A stretch of 62,834 bases of DNA from Nocardioides sp. Root140 (GTDB lineage: Bacteria; Actinomycetota; Actinomycetes; Propionibacteriales; Nocardioidaceae), in the NCBI RefSeq assembly GCF_001426745.1, contig NZ_LMFI01000015.1, forward strand, positions 1 to 62,834, in the 5' to 3' direction. Below are positions 52,393 through 61,163 of the stretch, one piece after another. The notes below the pieces were generated by a model, which saw nothing but the letters and a program-made list of their open reading frames with translations, made no database searches and was not told the DNA's origin. Position numbers and translations under genes: made by a program. How positions within the stretch are numbered: position 1 is the stretch's first letter; every line of letters starts with the position of its first letter.

Positions 52393-52803
52393 ATGAGCAC
52401 CACCGACGCGGTTCAGGAACGGCAGATCGGTACGGGGGTCAAGGCCTTCACCTCGGCCAACAGTGCCACGGGAACGATCAGGTTCCTCGACTCCCCGGAG
52501 GAAGTGCTGGACTTCATCGACGGCCCCGACGTGGAGACCACGGTCGTCATCTCACGCGGTGGCACCACGACGTTCATGTCACCGGCCCTGATGGCGGGGG
52601 TCGCCGGCCTGATCACCCTGCAGGGGGCGCCGGAGAGCCACCTCGGAATCCTCTCCCGTGAGTTCGGCATCCCGTGTGTCATGTCCACCGAGTTCACCGA
52701 AGGCGTCCAGACCGGCCGTGGCGAGACCATCCCGGCCGACGGCACCACGGTCCGACTCGACATCTCTGGTGACCAGGGTCTTGTGCACCTGGTCGAGAGC
52801 TGA
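52393..52803 (+). CDS. Free-standing PEP-utilising-enzyme swivelling (phosphohistidine) domain
   Basis: 136 residues. The core GLITLQGAPESHLGILSREF matches the swivelling domain of PEP synthase/PPDK (usual form GG-x-x-SHAA-x-x-AR), with His-83 in the phosphohistidine position; GRGETIPADGTTVRLDISG is the end of the same domain. It has no ATP-grasp or barrel domain. A free His domain could carry phosphate from the truncated dikinase to an acceptor protein. First gene of a four-gene operon; GGAGGAG precedes the ATG. Confidence 0.82.
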   Translation: MSTTDAVQERQIGTGVKAFTSANSATGTIRFLDSPEEVLDFIDGPDVETTVVISRGGTTTFMSPALMAGVAGLITLQGAPESHLGILSREFGIPCVMSTEFTEGVQTGRGETIPADGTTVRLDISGDQGLVHLVES

Positions 52804-52817
52804 GTGGGGACGACATC

Positions 52818-54122
52818 ATGACCGAGACCTTCGACCCGGCCACCTACCTCGCTGCCTTCCTCGGCGAGGTGCCCCAGGGAGAGCCCGGCAACGCGATGAT
52901 GCGCGACCGCCTGGCGGTCCCGTTCATCGACACCACCCACGAGAACGTGCGCCGTGAGCGTCTGGAGACCGACGAGGTCAACAGCTGGCTGGACTACGCG
53001 GCGTGGAACCTGTGGGACTTCATCCTCGGGCGGGCCAGCGAGGGCGAGTCCGGCCTGATCCCGCGCCAGGAGTACGAGACCGTCTCCTTCGTCCAGCAGT
53101 GGAACACCTACCCGAAGTTCCAGCAGATGCTCACCGACGAGCTCGGAGTCGAGGGCCTCCTGGAGCTGGCGAAGACGTCGACCCGCGAGGTCGGCACCAA
53201 GATCAACGTCACTCGCAACTGGGCCGCGTCCGTGTGCCCGATCCTGGGCCGCGGCATCGGCATCGAGCTGGACCAGGACACCGCAGCCTCCCGCCGTGAG
53301 GACCTGGAGTCGATCATCCAGTACGGCCGCCGCCTGCAGAACGGCACCTGGGGGGACGGACCCGGGTTCGTCTCGGCCCGCGGCTTCAAGGTGCCGACCC
53401 TGGACGACGACGTCCTGCAGAGCCTGGTCAGCCAGGCCAAGCCGTTCGACGACCCGGAGGACCTCGCGAGCTTCCGCGCCTTCAATGCGCGCACCGAGCT
53501 CTTCGGCTTCATGCTGCACTACGACTGCCGGGCCGGCATGGCCGATACCGGTCCATACCCGCTGCCTGACGGTCGTGTGGCCATCGTGCGTGACCACTTC
53601 CTCAACGAGACCGCCTACCCCTGGGCAGGTGTCGCGGAGGGCCTGCCCTACTGCGTCACCGAAGTGCTGATCTTCCCCGCGGACAAGGTGAGCATGGTGG
53701 TCACCGAGATCCAGACCACGTTCTCCGAACCGTCCAACTACTTGGACTACCTCGAGGCCGGTGTCGTGTTCGCCCGGGACAGGATCGACACCCCGATGGG
53801 CGAGCTCCGGGTGCTCGAGCAGGAGGAGATGGCCCGCATCTCCGCGCAGTGCCGCAAGGGCACGATGGACATGTACAAGGTGCTCGCCAAGAAGTCGCAC
53901 GAGGAGAAGATCCGCGACGGTGTCATGGTCTACACCCGCGAGTTCCTCCTGCCGCACGCGACCCGGGCCGGGATCTGGGACAAGTTCCTGGCCGAGGGCT
54001 TCGACACCCTGCATCCGAACGCCCAGGCCGCCTGGCCGGTGCTCACCAGTCCCCGTGCCGCCGAGATCCTCACGCCCGTGCTGCTCTTCGGCAAGGGATT
54101 CCCCCACGTCACCGAGGAGTGA
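52818..54122 (+). CDS. Protein of unknown function linked to the split dikinase
   Basis: 434 residues, soluble, no signal peptide, no motif that I recognise. Acidic and aromatic-rich N-terminal half (WLDYAAWNLWDFILG near residue 55), a TKINVTRNWAASVCPILGRG stretch near 130 that looks like a conserved core, and a helical C-terminal third. It lies between a swivelling phosphohistidine domain and a P450, 14 and 5 bases away. By analogy with split or modular dikinases it may supply the acceptor-binding site that the dikinase lacks. No function is claimed. Confidence 0.7.
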   Translation: MTETFDPATYLAAFLGEVPQGEPGNAMMRDRLAVPFIDTTHENVRRERLETDEVNSWLDYAAWNLWDFILGRASEGESGLIPRQEYETVSFVQQWNTYPKFQQMLTDELGVEGLLELAKTSTREVGTKINVTRNWAASVCPILGRGIGIELDQDTAASRREDLESIIQYGRRLQNGTWGDGPGFVSARGFKVPTLDDDVLQSLVSQAKPFDDPEDLASFRAFNARTELFGFMLHYDCRAGMADTGPYPLPDGRVAIVRDHFLNETAYPWAGVAEGLPYCVTEVLIFPADKVSMVVTEIQTTFSEPSNYLDYLEAGVVFARDRIDTPMGELRVLEQEEMARISAQCRKGTMDMYKVLAKKSHEEKIRDGVMVYTREFLLPHATRAGIWDKFLAEGFDTLHPNAQAAWPVLTSPRAAEILTPVLLFGKGFPHVTEE

Positions 54123-54127
54123 ACGAC

Positions 54128-55333
54128 ATGACGGCGTACGTCGAGGGTCCCGAGGTCGACCTGATGGACCTCGCCCCCTTCATCGAGGGACGGGAGAACG
54201 AGCTCCTGGCCGCCCTGCGAGAACACCGGCCCCTGCACTGGAACGACGAGTCGGACGGCCCGGGCTTCTGGTCCGTCACCCGGTACGACGACGTGGTGAA
54301 GGTTGTCAGTGACCCGGCCACGTTCATCAACGGAGACGGGACCCAGATCCTCAGCCGCAAGGTCGAGGGCTCGACCAGCACGGTCCACAACACCGACCCG
54401 CCCCGGCACGGCCCCCTGCGCAAGCTGGCCGCGCCGCACCTCCGGGCGATGAGGGTCAAGGAGTGGCAGGAGGTGATCGACCAGTGCGTCGACGACCTGC
54501 TGGACGACCTGGAGGCGAAGGGCGAGGTCGAGCTCGTTAAGGCCGCTGCCGCGTTGCTCCCGATCCAGGTCCTCGGTCAGGTCCTCGGCGTCCCACGCGA
54601 GGACTGCGGCCTGCTCCTGGACTGGACGAACCGGGTGATCTCCGACGACCCGGAGTACATGCGTGGTCCGGACGAGAAGGAGCGCGCCCGGAACGAGATG
54701 TTCGACTACTTCAAGGTGCTCACCGAGAAGCGTCGTGAGGAGCCGCAACACGACCTCGTCTCGAAGTTGGTGCACGCGAGGCTCGACGGCGAACCCCTTC
54801 CGTGGGAGGACCTGGCGGCCTACTACTTCGTCCTCGTGGGTGCGGGCAACGAGACCACGCGAAACCTGATCACCGGAACCGTCCTGGCCTTCGAGGAGTT
54901 CCCCGACGAGTGGGAGAGGCTGGTTCGTGAGCCCGAGCTCCTGGGCTCGGCGATCGAGGAGATGCTCCGCTACGTGACCCCGATCCGGGCCATGCGGCGT
55001 ACGGCGACGGCGGACGTCGAGATGAACGGCAGGACGATCAAGGCCGGCGACAAGGTGGTCTGCTGGTTCCAGGCCGCGAACCGTGACCCTGCGGTGTTCG
55101 AGGACCCCGACGTGGTCAAGATCGACCGGCACCCCAACGACCACGTCGGCTTCGGCTGGGGGATCCACGCCTGCATGGGGTCGCACCTGGCACGTGCCGA
55201 GGTGGCCACCTTCTTCAGGAAGGCGCTCGAGCGCGGGATCCGGATCCGCCCCGTCGCCGCGCCGGACCGGCTGCACACGAACCAGTTCAACGCCTACAAG
55301 CGGCTTCGAGTCGTGATCGAGAAGGAGGGCTGA
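54128..55333 (+). CDS. Cytochrome P450 (second module)
   Basis: 401 residues. I-helix GAGNETT (238-244; Asn-Glu in place of the more common His-Asp), ExxR (Glu-278, Arg-281), haem loop FGWGIHACMG with Cys-349. Only distantly related to the first P450; the GAGNETT form recalls the CYP124/125/142 group that oxidises terpenoid and sterol side chains. Its ferredoxin is two bases downstream; its probable reductase is on the facing operon. Confidence 0.9.
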   Translation: MTAYVEGPEVDLMDLAPFIEGRENELLAALREHRPLHWNDESDGPGFWSVTRYDDVVKVVSDPATFINGDGTQILSRKVEGSTSTVHNTDPPRHGPLRKLAAPHLRAMRVKEWQEVIDQCVDDLLDDLEAKGEVELVKAAAALLPIQVLGQVLGVPREDCGLLLDWTNRVISDDPEYMRGPDEKERARNEMFDYFKVLTEKRREEPQHDLVSKLVHARLDGEPLPWEDLAAYYFVLVGAGNETTRNLITGTVLAFEEFPDEWERLVREPELLGSAIEEMLRYVTPIRAMRRTATADVEMNGRTIKAGDKVVCWFQAANRDPAVFEDPDVVKIDRHPNDHVGFGWGIHACMGSHLARAEVATFFRKALERGIRIRPVAAPDRLHTNQFNAYKRLRVVIEKEG

Positions 55334-55334
55334 C

Positions 55335-55529
55335 ATGAAGGTCTTGGTCGACTGGGACCTCTGTGAGGGTCACGGACAGTGCGAGTTCGCCGCGCCGGAG
55401 GTGTTCACCATCGACGACGAGGGTGACCTCGAGGTGCTCGACGACACGCCCTTGGAGGGTCAGCGCGCGGCCGTGGAACAGGCGATTCGTCGCTGTCCCA
55501 CCCATGCACTGGCCGTCGAGGAGTCGTGA
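55335..55529 (+). CDS. 3Fe-4S ferredoxin
   Basis: 64 residues. Cys-10, His-13, Cys-16 and Cys-54-Pro: the CxxHxxC variant seen in 3Fe-4S ferredoxins that serve actinobacterial P450s. Two bases after the P450 stop, so it is the electron donor. Confidence 0.93.
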   Translation: MKVLVDWDLCEGHGQCEFAAPEVFTIDDEGDLEVLDDTPLEGQRAAVEQAIRRCPTHALAVEES

Positions 55530-55538
55530 CCTGCCGGC

Positions 55539-56294
55539 TCAGACCTGGTCGGTCGGGCGGATGACGACCTCGGCCAGCGCCACCCGGCGCGGGGCCGTGA
55601 CGACGTGGAGCACGACGTCGGCCACGTCCTCCGGGTGCAGCTTCTCGACACCGGCGAAGAGTCGCTCGTAGTGCTCGATCACCGGCTGCTGCTGGTGATC
55701 GAACAGCTCGGTCTCGACGGCGCCCGGCTCGATCACCGACACGCGCACGCCGTACGGCGAGAACTCCTGGCGCCAGGCCTCGGACATCGCGGTCACGCCG
55801 AACTTGGTGGCGTTGTAGACGGCCACGTTCCGGTTCGCGAACCGTCCCGCGATCGAGGAGATGTTGACCAGGTCGGCGACTCTGCGTGGGCTCGAACCCG
55901 CGGCGTCGACGAGGTGGGGCAGCGCCGCCCTGGCGACGTACATCAGGCCCTTGACGTTGAGGTCGACCATGGTGTCCCACTCGTCGAGCCGGGCCTCCAG
56001 GGTCGGTCCGTTGAGCATCACCCCGGCACTGTTGACCACCGTGTCGAGCCGGCCGAAATGCTCGATCGTGGTCGCCACGGCGTCGGCCGCTTCGGGCTGG
56101 ACGGTCAGATCGGCGACAACGGGATGGCAGCTGTCACCGAGCTCCTCGGCAAGCTCCTCGAGCCGGTCGCGTCGGCGTCCCACGGCCACGACGTGGCTGC
56201 CTTGCGTGACCAACGCGCGCGCCACGGCCCGGCCGATACCGCTGGTGGCGCCGGTGACCAGCGAGACGGTCCCGTCGAGCCGCCCGTCGCTCAC
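55539..56294 (-). CDS. Short-chain dehydrogenase/reductase
   Basis: 251 residues with a full catalytic set: GATSGIGRAVA, NSAGVM, Ser in NISSIAG, and YNATK. Probably oxidises a secondary alcohol or reduces a ketone; substrate unknown. It follows and overlaps the luciferase-like gene by four bases. Confidence 0.88.
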   Translation of the reverse strand: MSDGRLDGTVSLVTGATSGIGRAVARALVTQGSHVVAVGRRRDRLEELAEELGDSCHPVVADLTVQPEAADAVATTIEHFGRLDTVVNSAGVMLNGPTLEARLDEWDTMVDLNVKGLMYVARAALPHLVDAAGSSPRRVADLVNISSIAGRFANRNVAVYNATKFGVTAMSEAWRQEFSPYGVRVSVIEPGAVETELFDHQQQPVIEHYERLFAGVEKLHPEDVADVVLHVVTAPRRVALAEVVIRPTDQV

Positions 56295-57304
56295 CGCCGG
56301 AAGGCGTCGATGATGGCGAAGGTGTTCTCACGCACCCGATCCGCGGACAGGGTGAAGCTCGGCGAGTAGAGGGCCGCGTGGTCGTAGCGCTTCTCAAGGT
56401 GCGCCACGCGCTCGCGCACCTCGTCGAGAGTGCCGGCGGCGGCCATCTGGTCGAGCATCTCGTCGCTGACCGCGGCGACCATGGCGTCATGGTCCTTGGC
56501 CCGGAACGCGGTCTGGATGGCCGCCGCCTCGTCGCCGAACCCGGAGGCCTCCATCACCGGGCCGTACGCCTTGGGCGCGACGTAGAAGGCGATCTGGGCC
56601 GCGGCCTCACGCCGTGCCTGGGCGGGGTCGTCGTGGATGGAGGTGATGATGACGCCCTTGAGCTGCACGGAAGCGGCGTCCCGGCCCATCTTCTCCGCCC
56701 CCTTCTCGATGGCCGGGCGGGCGATGTCGGCGAGGTACTGGTCGGTCAGTGTCGGGTGGCAGATGAGCCCGTCGGAGACGCGGCCGGCGACCTCGATCAT
56801 GCGGGCGTTCACGCCCGCGGTGTAGATCGGGATCTCGGGTCGCACCGGCGGTTCGATGTCGGCGGTGGGCGTGATGTTGCACGAGTAGAAGCGGCCTTCG
56901 TGCTGGACCGACTCCTCGTGCAGGTGCCACAGTCGCCGCAGCAGGGGGATCAGCTCCTCCATGCGGCTGGCCGGACCGTCGGGGTCCGTCACGCCGTGCC
57001 AGCCGACCATCATGCCGCGGGTGCCGGTGCCGAGCCCGAGCGTCAGTCGGCCGTTGCTCATCTCGTCGAGGAAGCGGGCGTCGTTGGCCAGCACCAGCGG
57101 CGAGCGGCCCACGGCGTACGCGATGGCGGTGCCGACGCCGATCCTCTCGGTCGCGGCGGCCATGGCGGCGACCGAGACCACGGCGGAGCGGTTCAGGAAC
57201 TCTCCTGACCACGCGCCCTCGAAGCCGGCCTCGTCGGCCGCCTTGGTGATCTCGACGGTCTCCTTGAGACCTCCGGCCAGAACGGTGATTCCTCGTGTCG
57301 TCAC
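56291..57304 (-). CDS. LLM-class (F420-dependent type) oxidoreductase
   Basis: 337-residue luciferase-like TIM barrel. VLAGGLKETVEITKAADEAG at the N-terminus, LTLGLGTGTRGMM, and IPIYTAGVNARMIEVAGRVS mark the F420-dependent group. The GTG at 57304 is the best start; the frame continues to 57634 but overlaps the divergent gene's coding region. Diverges from a second, unlike, member of the same class. Confidence 0.83.
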   Translation of the reverse strand: MTTRGITVLAGGLKETVEITKAADEAGFEGAWSGEFLNRSAVVSVAAMAAATERIGVGTAIAYAVGRSPLVLANDARFLDEMSNGRLTLGLGTGTRGMMVGWHGVTDPDGPASRMEELIPLLRRLWHLHEESVQHEGRFYSCNITPTADIEPPVRPEIPIYTAGVNARMIEVAGRVSDGLICHPTLTDQYLADIARPAIEKGAEKMGRDAASVQLKGVIITSIHDDPAQARREAAAQIAFYVAPKAYGPVMEASGFGDEAAAIQTAFRAKDHDAMVAAVSDEMLDQMAAAGTLDEVRERVAHLEKRYDHAALYSPSFTLSADRVRENTFAIIDAFRR

Positions 57305-57377
57305 CGGGCCACTGTCGGCGCTGCCGGCGCCCCTGCGCAACCGGCCGGGCAAGGGACGATGGAGATCTCCCCACTTT

Positions 57378-57388
57378 TGGTCAGTCCA
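57378..57388 (+). promoter_or_regulatory. Putative operator, TGG-N5-CCA family (best palindrome)
   Basis: TGGTCAGTCCA followed by TTCCTTGATCG, in the divergent promoter of the two LLM-class genes, 29 bases before the plus-strand start. Confidence 0.55.
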
Positions 57389-57416
57389 TTCCTTGATCGG
57401 GAGTGTCCGAGGGTCG

Positions 57417-58370
57417 ATGATCATGCAGGTGACCACTGACATCGAGCTCGGCATTGCCGTCAACGACGAGTTGTTGAACCCCGATCCCGCCGAACGGCGT
57501 GCTCTTCTGGACCACATGGGCGAGGTCGGCCTCGACCACCTCACGGTCGGCGACCACATCAGCTTCCACGGCGGCGTCGGGTTCGACGGCTTCGTGGCGG
57601 CGAGCACCGCGTTGGCGACCCACGACACGCTCAAGGTGCTGATGGGCGTCTACCTGGCCGGCCTGCGACACCCGATGGCCACTGCCCGGCAGCTCGCCAC
57701 CCTGAGCCAGATCGCCCCCGGCCGCCTCACGCTCGGAGTCGGCGTGGCCGGCGAGGACCGCACCGAGGTGGCCAACATGGGTGTGGATCCCTCCAGCCGC
57801 GGACGACGGATGGACGAGACCTTGGGGTTGCTCCGCCGCCTGGCCACCGGCGAGGCGGTCGACCACGAGGGCGAGTTCTTCACCCTGGAGAAGGGTCTGA
57901 TCCTTCCCGCGCCCGAGCCGCGTGTGCCGATCGTCATCGGTGGCGCAGGCGACGTGGCGGTGCGTCGTACCGCCGACCATGGCGACGGCTGGCTCGGCAT
58001 GTGGTGCTCGGCCCGGCGCTACGCGGCCACCCACCAGCAGCTGCACGAGGCGTTCGAGGAGCGCGGTCGCACAGGAGGGCCCACCTTCGCTGGTTTCAAC
58101 GTCTGGGTCGGGCTCGGGTCCGATGCCGCGAAGGCGCGCGAGAGCCTGGGCGAGCGGATGTCGGCCCTCTACAACCTGCCCGCCGAGAAGTTCCAGCACA
58201 TCACCGCCGCCGGCAGCCCCGAGACCGTCGCCGAGTTCCTCAACACCTACGTCGAGGCGGGCGCCCGCACGATCACGATCATCCCGGTCGCGGAGACCAT
58301 TCACGAGGCCATCGAGCTCTCCGGTGAGGTGCGCCGCCAGCTGCAGCCAGCCGTCCCGGTCGCCGGATGA
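57417..58370 (+). CDS. LLM-class (F420-dependent type) oxidoreductase
   Basis: 317 residues. GLDHLTVGDHISFHGG, LTLGVGVAGEDRTEV and PIVIGGAGDVAVRRTADH match luciferase-like F420 enzymes. Overlaps the next gene by four bases. Cofactor and substrate not provable from sequence. Confidence 0.85.
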   Translation: MIMQVTTDIELGIAVNDELLNPDPAERRALLDHMGEVGLDHLTVGDHISFHGGVGFDGFVAASTALATHDTLKVLMGVYLAGLRHPMATARQLATLSQIAPGRLTLGVGVAGEDRTEVANMGVDPSSRGRRMDETLGLLRRLATGEAVDHEGEFFTLEKGLILPAPEPRVPIVIGGAGDVAVRRTADHGDGWLGMWCSARRYAATHQQLHEAFEERGRTGGPTFAGFNVWVGLGSDAAKARESLGERMSALYNLPAEKFQHITAAGSPETVAEFLNTYVEAGARTITIIPVAETIHEAIELSGEVRRQLQPAVPVAG

Positions 58371-59341
58371 AGGCGGTCCGCCAGCGCTCGTACGGCGACG
58401 CGTCGGTGCTGGAGCTGGCCGAGGTGCCCGATCCCGTCGCCGAACCCGGCTGGACCGTCGTCGAGCTCCGTGCGGCGGCGCTGAACTGGCACGACGTGCT
58501 GGTGCGGCAGGGGAAGTACGGCTCCCCGCTCCCGCACACGCCAGGTGCCGACGGGGCGGGCATCGACCTGTCCACCGGTGACGAGGTCGTCGTACTCCCG
58601 TCGTTGTGGTGGGGATCTGACGAGTCCGCACCCGGTCCCGACTGGGAGATCCTGGGCGACCACCGACCCGGCACCTACGCCGAGCGGGTGCTGGTCCCGA
58701 CCGAGGCCGTGGCGCCCAAGCCGGCGGGGCTCTCCTGGGCCCAGGCCGCGGCGCTTCCGCTGGTGGGCGTCACGACGCATCGCGCCCTGTTCACCCGTGG
58801 GCGGCTGCGCGCGGGGGAGAGCCTGCTCGTGCTCGGCGCCGGCGGCGGTGTCGCCACGATGGCGGTCTCCTTGGCGTCCGCGATCGGTGCGAGGGTCTTC
58901 GTCACCTCCTCCAGCGACGACAAGATCGTCGCCGCGCAGGAGCTCGGCGCCCACGGCGGAGTGCGGTACGACGACCCGGCCTGGCCCACTGCCGTGCGCG
59001 AGCTGGCCGGCGGGCGTGGCTTCGACGTCGTCCTCGACCCGGTCGGCAACTGGGCGCAGGCCCTCGAGGTGCTGCGTCCGGGAGGTCGGCTGGTCGTCCT
59101 CGGTGCCAACCGCGCAGACACGGCAGAGCTGGGCGTTCGCCCCTACTACTTCGGCCAGTTCGACCTGCTCGGCACCACGATGGGCAGCCCGCGCGACTTC
59201 GCCGGACTCCTCGACCTGATGGCCGAGCATGCTGTCCCGCCGCCGGTCATCGACCGCACCTTCGCCCTCGATCTGGCCGCCGATGCCCACCGGCACCTCG
59301 AAGCAGGCGGCGGCTTCGGCAAGGTCGTGCTCGAGATCTGA
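58367..59341 (+). CDS. Quinone oxidoreductase-like medium-chain dehydrogenase (zinc-free)
   Basis: 324 residues. WHDVLVRQGKYG N-terminal part and cofactor loop GAGGGVATMA. No structural zinc Cys cluster, so a quinone/enone reductase type. May reduce an alpha,beta-unsaturated intermediate. Confidence 0.83.
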   Translation: MKAVRQRSYGDASVLELAEVPDPVAEPGWTVVELRAAALNWHDVLVRQGKYGSPLPHTPGADGAGIDLSTGDEVVVLPSLWWGSDESAPGPDWEILGDHRPGTYAERVLVPTEAVAPKPAGLSWAQAAALPLVGVTTHRALFTRGRLRAGESLLVLGAGGGVATMAVSLASAIGARVFVTSSSDDKIVAAQELGAHGGVRYDDPAWPTAVRELAGGRGFDVVLDPVGNWAQALEVLRPGGRLVVLGANRADTAELGVRPYYFGQFDLLGTTMGSPRDFAGLLDLMAEHAVPPPVIDRTFALDLAADAHRHLEAGGGFGKVVLEI

Positions 59342-59392
59342 CTGCCACTGTCTGTTCTGGCCAGTTCTGACTGCACAGCAAGGAGAAACCGG

Positions 59393-60172
59393 ATGTCCAA
59401 GGTCAGCTACGAGATCGACGAGCGCGGTGCCGCGTTCGTCACGCTCGACAGCCCCGAGACCCGCAACGCGCTCAGTGATGCCCTGCTCGACGAGCTGCTC
59501 GATGCGCTGGAGCGGGCCGGCGACGATGACGCTGTCCGCGTGGTCGTGATCGGGTCGTCCCACGAACGGATCTTCTCCGCCGGCGGTGACCTCAAGGCGT
59601 TCGCCTCGGACCGGCCCACGATCGAGAAGTATGCGGGACTGGACCGCTTCCCCCGGCTCTACGAGACGATCGGCGGCATGGGCAAGCCGGTGATCTGCGC
59701 CGCCGGTGGTGACGTCCTCGCCGGAGCCTTCGGGCTGGCCCTGGCCTGCGACCTGATCATCGCCAAGGAGGGCGTCCGCTTCGGCTGCCCAGAGATCAAT
59801 GTCGGTGTCTTCCCGTTCATGATCTCCGCGTTGATCTACCGCAACGTGCCACGGATGCGCGCCAACCAGCTGATGATGACCGGCGAACCGATCGACGCCA
59901 CCGAGGCGGAACGGATGGACGTCGTGAACGCCGTCGTACCGGCCGCCGAGTTTGACGACACGGTCCGTGAGTGGGCGCACCGGATCGCGGCCAAGTCGCC
60001 GCTGCTGATGAAGCTCGGGAAGGACGCGATCAACGCGACCCGCGACCAGAGCCTTCCCGACGCACTCTCGTCACTGCGCTCGCAGCTCGCACTGGCCTTC
60101 ACCACCGAGGACATCGGCGAGGGCGTCGCCGCGTTCAAGGAGAAGCGGGAACCGGTCTGGCGCATGCGCTGA
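59393..60172 (+). CDS. Enoyl-CoA hydratase/isomerase family protein
   Basis: 259 residues. FSAGGDLKAFA and CPEINVGVFPFM are crotonase landmarks; the Glu equivalent to crotonase Glu-164 is present (PEI), the one equivalent to Glu-144 is Gly (LAGAFGLALACDL). With one Glu it could hydrate or isomerise. It could serve the cyclohexene-carboxyl-CoA hydratase (BadK) step, but the match is not specific. AGGAG lies nine bases upstream. Confidence 0.83.
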   Translation: MSKVSYEIDERGAAFVTLDSPETRNALSDALLDELLDALERAGDDDAVRVVVIGSSHERIFSAGGDLKAFASDRPTIEKYAGLDRFPRLYETIGGMGKPVICAAGGDVLAGAFGLALACDLIIAKEGVRFGCPEINVGVFPFMISALIYRNVPRMRANQLMMTGEPIDATEAERMDVVNAVVPAAEFDDTVREWAHRIAAKSPLLMKLGKDAINATRDQSLPDALSSLRSQLALAFTTEDIGEGVAAFKEKREPVWRMR

Positions 60173-60270
60173 TCTCGGGCGATGAACTGTGCCGTTCGGC
60201 GGACGGCGAGGCCCGCGTCGTCGTACGGTCTGCGGACGTGGATTCGGTTCGAACGGGGAGAACAACACGC

Positions 60271-61008
60271 ATGATGCGTCGACTGCTGGTCCTGGCTGCT
60301 GCCGTGGCGACGGGAGTCGCCCTCTTGGCGACGCCGGCGTCCGCGAGTGCGGGCACTGACCTGCTGACCGAGGACTCGACGCGTGTCGTCGTCGACCTCA
60401 ACGGTGTGCAGCACGAGCGGCACAGCGGGAACTGCTCGGTGACCAACGCGGCGCCCACCGCGACCCTGAAGTGTGCGCGCGACCGGGGCGACTCGCTGAT
60501 CTACAAGTTCGAGATCCCCGGGGCAGCGATCAACCTGCGGACGCAGGCGATGTACGACGTCCTCGCCAAGGGGCCGTACTCCGACACCGGGTCGTTCGGC
60601 ATGCGCATGGACAGGCGGACCTACGGGATCCTGGTGCATGCCAGTAACGCGAACCTCCGGGTGAACCGGGTCCGGCTGATCTACGACCTGCCGACCCGAA
60701 GGGATGCGCGGGCCTGCGTCACCACCGGCGAATGGTTGAGCGTGCAGCCCGACAGGGGAGGTCTCTACGCGACCCTCTCGCGTGTGGAGACTGTGTTCGA
60801 CAGCTCCGGCAAGCAGGTCCGGCTCACCGCCTGGCATGGCGACCTGCGCAGCCAGGTGCGCACGTACCGCCGATGCGGAAGCGACCGCACCTATCGGGTC
60901 ACCTACTTCCAGCTGAAGGGCTACCCGTACTGGTTCTCGCTGTTCGGTTCGGAAGGCGTGATCGTGACCATCGAAGAGGCACGCCAGCTGGTGGCGCGCT
61001 ACCGCTGA
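60271..61008 (+). CDS. Secreted protein of unknown function
   Basis: 245 residues. Clear signal peptide (MMRRLLVLAAAVATGVALL, cleavage probably after ASA near 26). The mature part has four Cys and many aromatic residues (YPYWFSLFGSEG). No family recognised. It stands apart from the catabolic operons by composition and orientation only weakly. Confidence 0.7.
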   Translation: MMRRLLVLAAAVATGVALLATPASASAGTDLLTEDSTRVVVDLNGVQHERHSGNCSVTNAAPTATLKCARDRGDSLIYKFEIPGAAINLRTQAMYDVLAKGPYSDTGSFGMRMDRRTYGILVHASNANLRVNRVRLIYDLPTRRDARACVTTGEWLSVQPDRGGLYATLSRVETVFDSSGKQVRLTAWHGDLRSQVRTYRRCGSDRTYRVTYFQLKGYPYWFSLFGSEGVIVTIEEARQLVARYR

Positions 61009-61163
61009 CCGTGCGAAGCGCATGGATTGCGTGGGGTGTGGCTCGCTCCCGCGAGCCGCTGTGGAGTGCGTCGTTGTCTGCGTCGCGGTGACATTGCCGT
61101 GGTGACAAGGTGGCTCCCGCCCGCGTGGGCCGTTGTGTCCGGACGCCGAAGCCACTAGAGTGC

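Noticed and set aside
59356..59372. Another TGG-N5-CCA operator before the 59393 gene (TGGCCAGTTCTGACT)
   Set aside because: Only one half matches and the spacing is wrong.
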